Source: Persicaria tinctoria
Lineage: Eukaryota > Streptophyta > Magnoliopsida > Caryophyllales > Polygonaceae
Assembly (NCBI GenBank): GCA_037127255.1
Contig: JBANSL010000002.1
Span: 96,626,519 to 96,690,518 of the forward strand
Length of the DNA stretch: 64,000 nt
Direction of reading: 5' to 3'
Under the pieces are notes generated by a model. The model saw nothing but the letters and a program-made list of their open reading frames with translations. It did not search any database and was not told the DNA's origin. Made by a program: the position numbers and the translations under genes. Below, in pieces: positions 35,669-46,167 of this stretch (position 1 is its first letter; each line of letters opens with the position of its first letter).

Positions 35669-37112
35669 TGATAGCATGCATATAGGTAGGCATAATAGGT
35701 TGCATTTAGCTTAGTTAAGATGCATATCATGCATGGATTAAGTGCAATTTGCATATTTGCTCTCTATGTTGGTGGAGTCGGAATCTACATGTTTTTATTG
35801 ATTATTCCAGGTAATCGTGGATCCGAGGAGGAGACATGGGTTGATAACGCATTGGATTAGAATTTCTAGTTGATCGAAGAAGCTTACATGAAGATCTCAA
35901 GAGGTCCTGAGAAGAAGAAGCGAACCTAAACGAAGAACAAGTCTGCAGAAGTTGTCGCCAGACATGGTGAACTTATTTTGCACTTTCTGGAGGCCTCGGT
36001 TGTCCGATCGACTATTATGACCATGCGTTGGAAAGCTCTTTCAGAGAGCTACAACTTTCATGTTGACGTCGAGAGCTAATTCGAGACGGAATTTTCGGGA
36101 AAACCCAATGCAGCGCCCGCCGCATGGTTTGCTGCGCCCGCCGCCAGGGGCGGTATTCATGCTGCGCCCGCCGCATGGTTTGCTGCGCCCGCCGCAACTT
36201 TGCGGCGCCCGCCGCACGTACGGACAGCGCGTATGCGCCGTTTTGGAAACCCTAGTTTTATTCTATGATTGTTGGGGGCCGACTTGGATATTATTATTAG
36301 GCCACTTTTATGTTATTTTTCATTAACTTCTATTCTATTCTTACGTTCTATCAGACAATTGGAGAGAGAGCGATGTTCGCCATGGGCGACTAAACTCTCT
36401 TCGTTCTACCTACAATTTGAAGCTTTATTTGGATTGAATTGTGAGTTTCTAATTCTTGTTCCTTATTTCCAATATTGAATGTTTCGACTTCTTTGTGCTT
36501 GAATGTTTGATTGTTTTATTCTATCTCGACTGATCAACTTGATAGAATCAATTCAATTGCTAGGGTTTTGTAGATTCCTGATTGCGAACCTTAACCCAAG
36601 TGGCAAACTTGTTCCTTTAGGGCTGATTGAACTAATTGAATGAGTAGGAAGTTGAATGTGTTGTTAAATCCTTCTTTAGGGACTGCAAATACCTTGGTTA
36701 ATCTCTGAACTTAAAGCTATCAATTGGGTTAAATCCTTCTTTAGGGACTGTTCGATTGATAAGGGTTTCTAGGACTGATTGGACTAGTAACTATATTAGG
36801 TCGGGACAAGGGCATTCATAGGAAACCTAAAAGGACAAGAGGACGTTACAATATCAATTCAACCAAATAAAGTAGATAGTTGTAGGTAGAGCGATCTTCT
36901 CTAAATTGTTTTGCATCAGTTTTGTTTATAGTTTATTTTGTTTTCTTTCTTATTTCAATCACCAAAAACCCCACTTTCTACTAATTGGTAAATACACATT
37001 GTTGAGAAATACTTGATTCTCTGTGGGATCGACCTCTTACTTGCTTGCTATACTAGTTTGTAGGGTTGAGTTTTATTTTGATACGGTTTAGGCGACTGAA
37101 AACCGCTCATCA
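35669..37112 (+). repeat. 5' LTR
   Basis: Contains a GC-rich CTGCGCCCGCCGC tandem segment (36111-36220) and paired TCCTTCTTTAGGGACTG words. The minus-strand open frame over the GC segment is a repeat artefact. Confidence 0.95.
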
Positions 37113-37115
37113 AAT

Positions 37116-37132
37116 TGGCGCCGTTGCCGGGG
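37116..37132 (+). other. Primer-binding site complementary to tRNA-Asp
   Basis: TGGCGCCGTTGCCGGGG starts three bases inside the 5' LTR and is the complement of the 3' end of plant tRNA-Asp(GTC) including CCA. Confidence 0.85.
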
Positions 37133-38694
37133 TAAGTTTTAGTTATTTCAATTCCTAGTTAGCTAGTTTTCTTTAACCCGCCGCGCGCAATGCTCAGATC
37201 CGACCTATATCGCCCCTTCCACCACATTGTGAGTATTTCATTCATCTCTTTCTCTATGTTTTAATTTTTTTTGTTGTCTTTTATGTTTCATTGAGGACAA
37301 TGAAAGGTTTAAGTGTGGGGGAGGGATTGCATTGCATATAGATAGAATTTGCATATCATGTTTACTTATGTTATCATGTTTATTTATGTTGTCATATTTA
37401 TTTTTATTCATATACTGCATTTGAAAAAAAATATCATGCATTGCATTTAAGTGTTATTAACGATACCCATCTTGGTTTAGTTTGCCCTCTAATTTATTTT
37501 TATGATCTTAATTGCATAAATCCCATGATTTGATTGAATTGCTTGAAAAAGATTTTGGAGCATGAATTGAAAATATAATTGAGCAAGTATGATTCATAGT
37601 TGAGGTTTAATTGAAATCTAAAAAAAAACATAACCTTTGTGAGTTTGTTTTGGCCTTATAGGGACTTTACATATTATTTCCCTTTTGCTTCTATTGTGTG
37701 GTTATACTCTCCATATGCTTCTTATTTCAATACCGTATTGCACATGTTGTTGCTTGTGAATTTCAAATGATTGAGGCATGTTTTCTTTAGCCATATTATA
37801 CCTTATCTACCTTACATATTATCCTTTGCTTGAAGCCCATCTGAGCCTTAAAGCCTATTTTTTTTTATAGCTCCACAAAAATATATCATAGCCAACTATT
37901 AACTTGACCCCATCCGGGAATTAGGAGGAGAATTGGTGAAAAATCTTTATGTTGGAGTTGCTTTGAGTGGAGATGATGTATGTATGGTTGTGCATTGCGA
38001 GAGGCATAGCCAAAATAAGGTAACCCTTCTTGCATAATAGAGATGACTTATTACTAGGGGCCTAAGGAGGATAAAATTCACTTAGGAGTAAAAGTCTAGT
38101 AAGCTTGGACCTAAGGAGGATAAAATTCACTTAGGGGCAAAAGTAAGCATAAAAGAAAAAAAAAGTCATCATCCAAATAAAAAATTGCATGAGTTGTATG
38201 GCTATTGAAATCGACGAGTGCTTATTGATGTGTATTGGAGTTTATGTTATTGGAATGGTTTGCGAAGTATGGAAGTTTTGGTGTTGTTCTGGTTGGTTGT
38301 TGTTCTTTTTTTTCCCGGATTTTTAGCACCACAAGCCTAAATATTTCTCATGCCTTATGTTCCTACCAAAGCCCCATTACAACCTTATAAAAGTCCTCAT
38401 GATGTTGTTTGCAAGTGATAACTTTCACGGTGTATGGAGCATTTTGGATTGAGTTGAGAGTTGAACTTTAAAGCCTAAACACATGAGAGCTTGAGTGAAA
38501 CACATCATCCCGGTGAGGTTGGACTAAATTTGCTTTTACTATTGGATCGCTCATATATTTGCTAGGATATTTGTTCTCTTATTCATGGCTCCTATTGTTT
38601 GATGTTGCTTTTCTAAAACTATAGCATGAAGATCTTATTTGTGGGATGATTAATTCTATATTTAGTTTTCATTGCTTGAGGACAAGCAAAAGCT

Positions 38695-38710
38695 TAAGTG
38701 TGGGGGAGTT
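38695..38710 (+). other. Polypurine tract
   Basis: AAGTGTGGGGGAGTT lies immediately before the 3' LTR, in the position used for plus-strand priming. Confidence 0.8.
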
Positions 38711-40196
38711 TGATAGCATGCATATAGGTAGGCATAATAGGTTGCATTTAGCTTAGTTAAGATGCATATCATGCATGGATTAAGTGCAATTTGCATATTT
38801 GCTCTCTATGTTGGTGGAGTCGGAATCTACATGTTTTTATTGATTATTCCAGGTAATCGTGGATCCGAGGAGGAGACATGGGTTGATAACGCATTGGATT
38901 AGAATTTCTAGTTGATCGAAGAAGCTTACATGAAGATCTCAAGAGGTCCTGAGAAGAAGAAGCGAACCTAAACGAAGAACAAGTCTGCAGAAGTTGTCGC
39001 CAGACATGGTGAACTTATTTTGCACTTTCTGGAGGCCTCGGTTGTCCGATCGACTATTATGACCATGCGTTGGAAAGCTCTTTCAGAGAGCTACAACTTT
39101 CATGTTGACGTCGAGAGCTAATTCGAGACGGAATTTTCGGGAAAACCCAATGCAGCGCCCGCCGCATGGTTTGCTGCGCCCGCCGCATAGTTTGCTGCGC
39201 CCGCCGCATAGTTTGCTGCGCCCGCCGCCAGGGGCGGTATTCATGCTGCGCCCGCCGCATGGTTTGCTGCGCCCGCCGCAACTTTGCGGCGCCCGCCGCA
39301 CGTACGGACAGCGCGTATGCGCCGTTTTGGAAACCCTAGTTTTATTCTATGATTGTTGGGGGCCGACTTGGATATTATTATTAGGCCACTTTTATGTTAT
39401 TTTTCATTAACTTCTATTCTATTCTTACGTTCTATCAGACAATTGGAGAGAGAGCGATGTTCGCCATGGGCGACTAAACTCTCTTCGTTCTACCTACAAT
39501 TTGAAGCTTTATTTGGATTGAATTGTGAGTTTCTAATTCTTGTTCCTTATTTCCAATATTGAATGTTTCGACTTCTTTGTGCTTGAATGTTTGATTGTTT
39601 TATTCTATCTCGACTGATCAACTTGATAGAATCAATTCAATTGCTAGGGTTTTGTAGATTCCTGATTGCGAACCTTAACCCAAGTGGCAAACTTGTTCCT
39701 TTAGGGCTGATTGAACTAATTGAATGAGTAGGAAGTTGAATGTGTTGTTAAATCCTTCTTTAGGGACTGCAAATACCTTGGTTAATCTCTGAACTTAAAG
39801 CTATCAATTGGGTTAAATCCTTCTTTAGGGACTGTTCGATTGATAAGGGTTTCTAGGACTGATTGGACTAGTAACTATATTAGGTCGGGACAAGGGCATT
39901 CATAGGAAACCTAAAAGGACAAGAGGACGTTACAATATCAATTCAACCAAATAAAGTAGATAGTTGTAGGTAGAGCGATCTTCTCTAAATTGTTTTGCAT
40001 CAGTTTTGTTTATAGTTTATTTTGTTTTCTTTCTTATTTCAATCACCAAAAACCCCACTTTCTACTAATTGGTAAATACACATTGTTGAGAAATACTTGA
40101 TTCTCTGTGGGATCGACCTCTTACTTGCTTGCTATACTAGTTTGTAGGGTTGAGTTTTATTTTGATACGGTTTAGGCGACTGAAAACCGCTCATCA
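38711..40196 (+). repeat. 3' LTR, with two extra 21-bp units
   Basis: Collinear with the 5' LTR except for two additional CATAGTTTGC(TGCGCCCGCCG) units around 39186-39228, accounting exactly for the 42-bp length difference. Confidence 0.93.
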
Positions 40197-40234
40197 GTGT
40201 GCAAACACAACGCTCTACCAATTGAGCTAATAAG

Positions 40235-40560
40235 CTATTTATCATCGTAATAGTAAAGACCAAGTATTTGATGAGTTACGAGGTAGTCGACAGTGAGCAT
40301 AGACTTGTAGGCTTCTAGGTCATCGTCGTCCTTGACCCGAATCGGAGTGGCCCGCCCCATCGAAGGAGGGAGGTAGGTGAGCTCAATGTCGTACAATACA
40401 ATGTCCACGTCGAATTTGGAAACAATTTTCTCCTTCAATTGGGCGTAACCAATATTCTGTGCCTCCACCATAGCTGCAGTACGTGCCTCTCCCTTGAACA
40501 CCAAGCTTCCACTCCCGGGAGCCCACCAACCGCCGCACACGACGTTTATACATACCTTAT
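40235..40560 (-). pseudogene. MuDR-type transposase N-terminal (PB1-like) remnant
   Basis: On the minus strand about 105 codons read I-N-V-V-C-G-G-W-W and onward, with A-Q-L-K-E-K-I, F-D-V-D and I-R-V-K-D-D-D-D-L motifs, ending Y-Y-Y-D-D-K-stop. This resembles the N-terminal domain of plant MuDR-like transposases (V-x-G-x-W opening, PB1-like fold, K-D-D-D-V/L segment). It lies 1.3 kb inside the right TIR and reads inward, where mudrA would start. The SWIM and DDE catalytic parts are absent. Proposed as what remains of the element's own gene; it could also be another capture. Confidence 0.65.
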
Positions 40561-40727
40561 CACCTGGGGTACGCCACGGGAATAGAGGATCAGCCTAGGG
40601 GGTAGTTCTGATATAGGAAAGAGGAACAACTACAAAGGAAAGGTACAAGATGACTTACCCATCGCTGCCACTGCCACTCACAAGCTTGTTGCACTTTTCC
40701 TGGAATGGAAAGACAGTTGAACACTGT

Positions 40728-41313
40728 TGGTAGGCCAGAACTGTACTATTGGTAGGATGACAACTTTATCGTTTCCTCGGATCCACGTGTGCCTTTTCCC
40801 CCGTCCTTTCCGCCTCTCTCCTGCTCTGCCTCACTTTTTGCAGGGCATGTTGGGGTGTTTGAGATCATCCTCTCAAGCTTATATATGTGCTTGGGGAACA
40901 CCCATCAATGCAATGATTGCATTTTCACCTCATAAATGCCCCCCCTTCCCCCCAATGAAGAACCCCGTTTTGGCGCCAAAATTACATTGACAACCCGCCA
41001 AAATAGCTACGGTCAATCCGTTCCAAATTTCTCCAAATTTTCAGGTATGGTAAGACATTTTAAGCCTATTGGTAGGATAACTATATGCTATTGGTTAGAT
41101 AACTGTACCATATTGGTCAGACAGATGCTCTCCCTCTTCCCCCAATGAAGAACCCTGTTTTGGCGCCAAAATTACACGGACATCCCGCCAAAAACGCTAT
41201 GGACATTCCCCTCCATATTATCTCCAAAATTTCAATGTATGGTAGGATAAGTTTGTCCTATCGGTAAGACACATGTCGGCTATTGGTAAGATATTTGTCC
41301 TCTATTGGTAAGC
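40728..41313 (+). repeat. 22-bp-period TGGTAGGAT array, right block
   Basis: Same strand and register as the left block: 40728-40760, 41065-41130 and 41239-41313 hold two to four units each at exact 22-bp spacing. Between them are two direct copies of an about 110-bp segment containing CCCAATGAAGAACCC and TTTTGGCGCCAAAATTACA (40949-41040 and 41140-41230). Confidence 0.75.
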
Positions 41314-41744
41314 CAACCGTTTCCAGTTCCCAAAAATGAAGGTGATGCTTTGCCCTCAACTTTCCACTCGTCTCCTATGTTGGCTCCCTTTTTTGCAGAG
41401 CATTTAATAAGGAATAACACCCATCAATCAAGATTTTCTAAGGGTTGATTGACACCCTTAATTCAATCATTGAAATTTCTTCTCATAAATGCCCCCCCTA
41501 TTTTCCTACTTTATTTTAGCCACACGCCATGTCCAGCACCTCCCCCTCCTGATTTCTGTTTTTTCAAATGATGGAGCTACAGTGCTCAACTGCCGGTGGT
41601 ATTTTTGCATTTGCAAAAATACACCACTTTCTACCCCTAGCCAATTTTTTAGGTACATGTCTAGTTTAGCAATTAGGCCCCTTTTTTGGTCTAGTTTAGC
41701 AAATCGGCCTTTGTTTTAATTTTTTTTTTTAATTTTTAACGGAA
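41314..41744. other. MULE interior, right
   Basis: It partly repeats 40780-40945 (a TTTTTGCAG...AACACCCATCAAT block and a CATAAATGCCCCCCC block), so the subterminal region was duplicated. No coding sequence. Confidence 0.5.
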
Positions 41745-41877
41745 CATGTTAACGGAATGGAGTGAGGGGCACGCCGCGAAAAAGTTAAAAACCACATGGG
41801 TACCGAGCGAAATACGTTAAACTTCGGTACACCACATGAAATATGTCTTACCTCAGAGGTACCGTGCGAAATTTCCG
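41745..41877 (-). repeat. Right terminal inverted repeat of the 12.2-kb MULE
   Basis: Inverted partner of 29682-29815, followed directly by the AAAAATAAA duplication. Confidence 0.85.
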
Positions 41878-41886
41878 AAAAATAAA

Positions 41887-42600
41887 TAAATGGCTTGATA
41901 CAAGCCTGTACTCTTAAGCCCAACTTGAATTAGTGGATCATGGGCTACGACCTGACTCCAAAGCCTTATTTCTTGAGCCCAATGGGCTGGTCCTCACCAA
42001 TTCAGATAATCAACAGCCGTGTCTTCTTGTTTCACCTTTTTTTTTTTTAATCACAGTTTTCTTGTTTCACTTGATCTATACAAAATGATAAATAAAATAG
42101 GATCATTAGTAATTGAAAATAATCATAATAATCATTGACCCTTTCTATATGATAGTGGTACATAAGTATATTGGTAGGCAGTGGCGGATTTAGAATTTTT
42201 TTTAAAGGGGTAACCAGATTTGTAGTGGCTAGCGTAGCGGTTGGCATAAAGATGAGGGTGTGGTGTCGATAACTCAATGTATTACTTAACAAGTGTGATT
42301 GAACAATTAGAGAGCGTGAACATATTATGCAATAACTAAAAATGATTAAAAATGGATAAATAAGTGAAAATGTTTGATGGATTATCTACGAATATCAAGT
42401 GATTGTGTAACTAGAAGTAATTTTTTCTAAATGTGCACAACATCTTACATATATAATCCTCAAAATTATTAATATTGTCTCTTGTTTCAGAGTCATTGTG
42501 TTGTTGTAGTATTAGGGAGAAGTTAAAGAAAATATATAAACAATCTTTCGGTCTTTAAATATTTATAACTTTTTATTTAGACATCGTCTGCAACAAAATA
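41887..42600. other. Intergenic, nothing recognised
   Basis: AT-rich, with a short GCAGTGGCGGATTTAGA-type segment at 42178 seen also near 2740 in altered form. No gene. Confidence 0.4.
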
Positions 42601-43079
42601 CTCCCTCCGATCGGAAATAAGCAATGTTTGACTTTTATATACGTAGTTTTAGGAGTTAAAAACGTACTACTCCCTCTGTTAAAAAATATAAATCCTTTTA
42701 GGTTTAAATTTTTGTTTGAAAATATAAGTCATTTTAGGTTTTCTAGGTATTTGGATAGGAGAATTGTTAATTTTTTACTTTTTGCTCAAATTTTATTGGT
42801 TGATGAGGTTTGTGGATAATTAATGAGAGGTATAAATGGAATAAGCTTATGATTTCCTTAATTTGTGTGCAAATGTCTAAAATGACTTATATTTTTGAAC
42901 GGATCTAATATATAAAATCTTATTTATTCTAATTTTTTTTTCCACAATTTAATACTTATTACTAATAAGTATTACATTGTGGAAAAAATAAAAAAAAAAA
43001 GATTTTATATAGTTTTTAGCTTTTAAAACTACGTGCATAAAAGTCAAACATCGTTTATTTTCATCCCGACCGGATGGAG
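42601..43079. mobile_element. Stowaway-like MITE with a second MITE nested inside
   Basis: The outer element has ends CTCCCTCCGATCGG and CCGACCGGATGGAG, with TA duplication at 42599-42600 and 43080-43081. A second CTCCCTCTGTT...GAACGGATCTA element occupies about 42670-42906 after TA. Confidence 0.85.
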
Positions 43080-43680
43080 TATAATTAGGGAAAATGAATA
43101 TGGATCAATAAATATTTGATTAAAAAAAATCCGCTCCTATTTGTGAAATACCCGTCACTTTCAACAGGAGACATTTTTTCTAATTTTAGGGGTCTTATTA
43201 TCTCTCCACAAAGATTATAAAAATCATATAAGTTCCAATTTATTTTAAAATTTTGTAAAGGCTTAAAATTTCAAGAGAATTAATTACTTGAATCGCCGAA
43301 ATTTGACTATAAGAAGCCAAAATAATATAATATGTATAAAAGATAGCAGTAAAAGTGATGTAAGAAAATTAAATTAGAGGATTTGGTTTTAATTGATCCA
43401 AAAAAAAAAAAAGAGGATTTGGTTTTATCGCAATTGCGTTACGGTTGTTTCGGCCTTCTTCTTTGCACGTGCACGTACCCATCATCGATTCAAATATTTC
43501 AACTCTAAATTATTTATTTCTACTTTGCATGTGCTAAGATAAAATATATCTAAAAATGACACCGATTTTATAATGTAATTTCATAAGTTGCATTTGATTA
43601 ACAAGAGAAGTATATTTTCTGATAAGTTATGTAACGAAAAAGTATATTGTTAGATATTGTACTTTATAAGAATTTTGTAA
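43080..43680. other. Intergenic, nothing recognised
   Basis: AT-rich DNA. No frame, RNA or bounded repeat. Confidence 0.4.
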
Positions 43681-44340
43681 CCAAAAAGATCGAGATGCGA
43701 ACTCGATTTTTATGCGGAAGCGTAAGAGATCGAGCAGGAAAACAACAAAACAAGATTGAACATGTAAGCAGAGAATGAACACAAGCGATTTTACGTGGTT
43801 TGGCTGTGCCTACATCCATGGGGCTTCAAGAGTTGGCCAAATTCACTAGAAAGAGTTCGTACAGGGACAGATCAAGTAAAACAATACAAGATAATCCTAG
43901 ATCTAAGCATGCTTGTGATAAAAAAGCAAAGGAGAAGAGAATCCCTTGTTTGGGAACCGGAGAATCGAAGAAGGCTTCGATCTCCAACCCTAGATCGCCT
44001 GGAAGGAGAGCGGTTACCCAAAGCTTCAAGCGCCGGATCTCAGACACACCTCCAGGGACACTGTCGGCCACCTACTTCGCTTGGAAAACCTCAGGCAAGG
44101 AGATGGAACACCAAACCCTAGAAGCCCTAGTAGAGAGCGTTTGAAAGATTGAAGAGTCCAGTTCGATCGACTCAATTGCTTTACATTTGGATTTGGTATT
44201 GTATGACCCATTTAAGGGTTGACCCTTTCACTCACAAGTGATTTTATATTTCTAAGGGGATTCGAAATTCGAAATTCAAACTTTGAACCTCTTGGTATGA
44301 GATGTGGTCCTACAACTACATGCGTCAACTTGTGATTGGT
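43681..44340 (+). repeat. Possible LTR or LTR-like repeat fragment
   Basis: A segment of normal GC content includes TTTACGTGGTTTGGC and CATCCATGGGGC, wording I associate with repeated LTR-like plant sequences. It has several overlapping frames of about 110 codons in two phases and a CTTTCACTCACAAGTGA block shared with about 3720 and 6025. None of the frames has a recognisable domain. Boundaries and family unknown. Confidence 0.3.
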
Positions 44341-44530
44341 TCAATTCTATTGGGTTTTCTATTTCTTGGATTTTTTTAGTGTTAACCAAATAAGCTTCAA
44401 TAATGAGGAAGTTGTTTATTATGTTTTATTTTTATAGTGGATATTTTTTAAACTATTTTACTCCCTCCAATCCATAATCCAAAATATATGTCGTTTGACT
44501 TTTCAGCACGTATTTTAAGAAGCTAAAAAC

Positions 44531-44780
44531 TAGGGGTGGGCACGGGATTGGGCCGGGACGGGACTCGTCCCGCGAAATTTTTTCGGGACGGGATCGGGAC
44601 GGGATTGACATTTTTTTTTCGGGACGGGATGGTGTCTAGACGGGACGGGATCGATACGGGACGGGCCTTGTCCCGCATATAAAAATAATAAAATATTATA
44701 TAAATTTGCAAAGTGAAAAATGCTTTCATAATTCATTATTTAGTATAATATGTTGAATATTATTCTCAACTATATTATTC

Positions 44781-44811
<31 letters not shown>

Positions 44812-45009
44812 ATATTATAATACTATTATTAATTCATACAATGATTGTATAATTAATTATAATGTTCAACATATTTGGCTACATTACCTTACTAGATCAG
44901 GACGGAAAGGAATTGAGACGAGATTCACCAATATTGTCTAATTATCGATTGATAGTTGGGAAGAATACTGTATTTAATTAGCTATTTGCCTCTTGTAACT
45001 TTAAATGGG

Positions 45010-45097
<88 letters not shown>

Positions 45098-45491
45098 TAA
45101 AATAAAATAACATTACTTATTTTTATTGTTATTATTATAAAATAATTATACTTCAAAGGAAAAAAATATAATATGATATAATAATAATAATATAATAATT
45201 ATTATAATAATTTTATAATAAATTAATATTATTATTAAATTATATTATAATATTATATATTATTATTATTATTATTATAAATTGAAAATTATTATTATAG
45301 TTATAAATAATATTTGCTCAAATAATAATAATATTGTTATTATAAACAAATATTATTATTATTATTATAAATGGAAGATTATGATTATAATTATAATTAT
45401 AATATTTGCTCAAAATAATAATACTAATAATATATTATTATTATTATTCTATAATATTATAATATTATTATTATTATAAAAATTGTTGTTG

Positions 45492-45538
<47 letters not shown>

Positions 45539-45713
45539 ATATGCGGGACGGGACGGGATTTGCGGGATCCCACCGGGATCATCCCGCATTTCGCCCCGCA
45601 TAATTTTTGCGGGACGGGATTCGCTATTTTGTCCTAAATCCCACCGGGATCGGGACGGGATCGGGACGGGACCGGGACGGGATCAGGATTTGCGGGATTT
45701 GTGCCCACCCCTA
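44531..45713. mobile_element. hAT-like element with GGGACGGGAT arms, nested in MITE A (1.18 kb)
   Basis: Termini TAGGGGTGGGCAC and GTGCCCACCCCTA are perfect inverted copies. The 8-bp duplication CTAAAAAC lies at 44523-44530 and 45714-45721. Arms are tandem GGGACGGGAT words; the centre is almost entirely A/T, with ATA/TAT trinucleotide arrays. No coding capacity. Confidence 0.9.
45011..45095. repeat. (AAT)n microsatellite
   Basis: About 28 perfect AAT/ATA units inside the hAT-like element. Confidence 0.95.
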
Positions 45714-45772
45714 CTAAAAACTATATAAAATATCAACTTTTTTTTTTATTAATTTTTTTAAATAACTTAATA

Positions 45773-46167
45773 CTCCCTCTGTTAATTAAAACTTGTCGTT
45801 TATTATTCATGCACGTTTTTTTATAATGATAAAAACTATATAAAATATTAACTTTTTATTAAATTTGTTTTTATAAATCCATACTTAATAGTAATGAGTA
45901 TGATATTATTTTTAAAAACTATTTAAAAAGTTAATATTTCATACTACCTCCGTCTCAAAATTTAGGTCGTTTGACTTATTGGCACGCTTTTTAATGTGTT
46001 AAAAACTCTATGAAATATTAATTTTTTTTCAAAATTTTTTAAGAAATTTGAAACTTATTACCAAAAAGTCAAACGACTTAAATTTTGAGACGGAGGGAGT
46101 ATAGTTTTTAACACCTAAAAAGGCGTGCGTGAATAGTAAAATGTCATGTTTTAATTAACGGATGTAG
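45773..46167. mobile_element. Stowaway-like MITE B, nested in A and itself interrupted
   Basis: Ends CTCCCTCTGTTAATTA and TAATTAACGGATGTAG with TA on both sides. The ATTCATGCACG / CGTGCGTGAAT subterminal words pair. Confidence 0.85.
45944..46099. mobile_element. Stowaway-like MITE C, nested in B (156 bp)
   Basis: CTACCTCCGTCTCAAAATTT pairs with AAATTTTGAGACGGAGGGAG, TA duplicated at 45942-45943 and 46100-46101. The best-preserved, hence youngest, of the nested MITEs. Confidence 0.9.

Larger units (their letters stand above)
35669..40196 (+). mobile_element. Non-autonomous LTR retrotransposon (4.5 kb, gag/pol-less)
   Basis: LTRs at 35669-37112 (1444 bp) and 38711-40196 (1486 bp) both start TGATAGCATGC and end GCTCATCA, and the 5-bp duplication GTGTG flanks the element. 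The LTRs look identical by eye except for two extra 21-bp units in the right one, so insertion is recent. The primer-binding site matches the 3' end of tRNA-Asp, and a purine tract precedes the right LTR. The 1.6-kb interior has no gag, protease, reverse transcriptase or integrase. A second GAGGACAA...GTGTGGGGGA motif near 37290 suggests a Tat/Athila-like Ty3 parent with its coding region deleted. Confidence 0.95.
35634..40236 (-). ncRNA. tRNA-like sequence D, split by an LTR retrotransposon
   Basis: The halves are 35634-35668 and 40202-40236 (minus strand), nearly identical to copy C when the insertion is ignored. The retrotransposon entered within the anticodon-arm region, duplicating GTGTG. 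Downstream flank AATACGGAGT is shared with copy C. Confidence 0.6.
29682..41877. mobile_element. Giant Mutator-like element carrying captured sequences (12.2 kb)
   Basis: The ends CGAAAATTTCGCGTGG (left) and CGGAAATTTCGCACGG (right, reverse strand) can be aligned for about 120 bp. AAAAATAAA is duplicated exactly at 29673-29681 and 41878-41886, and a 9-bp duplication is the Mutator signature. Inside are a MuDR-type N-terminal remnant near the right end, two exons of an ALDH7B gene, other exon-like GC-rich pieces, four tRNA-like sequences, 22-bp-period repeat blocks and a later LTR-retrotransposon insertion (4.5 kb). Without that insertion the element would be about 7.7 kb. No usable transposase remains, so it is non-autonomous, of the Pack-MULE kind. 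Confidence 0.85.

Noticed and set aside
39057..39410. Frames of M-R-R-A-Q-Q-T repeats and the opposite P-P-H-G-L-L-R repeats, also at 36015-36326
   Set aside because: They are by-products of the 21-bp GC-rich tandem in the LTRs, present twice because there are two LTRs.
43795..44144. Two overlapping frames of about 110 codons as a gene
   Set aside because: Two phases open at once, no domain, and the wording resembles repeated LTR-like DNA.
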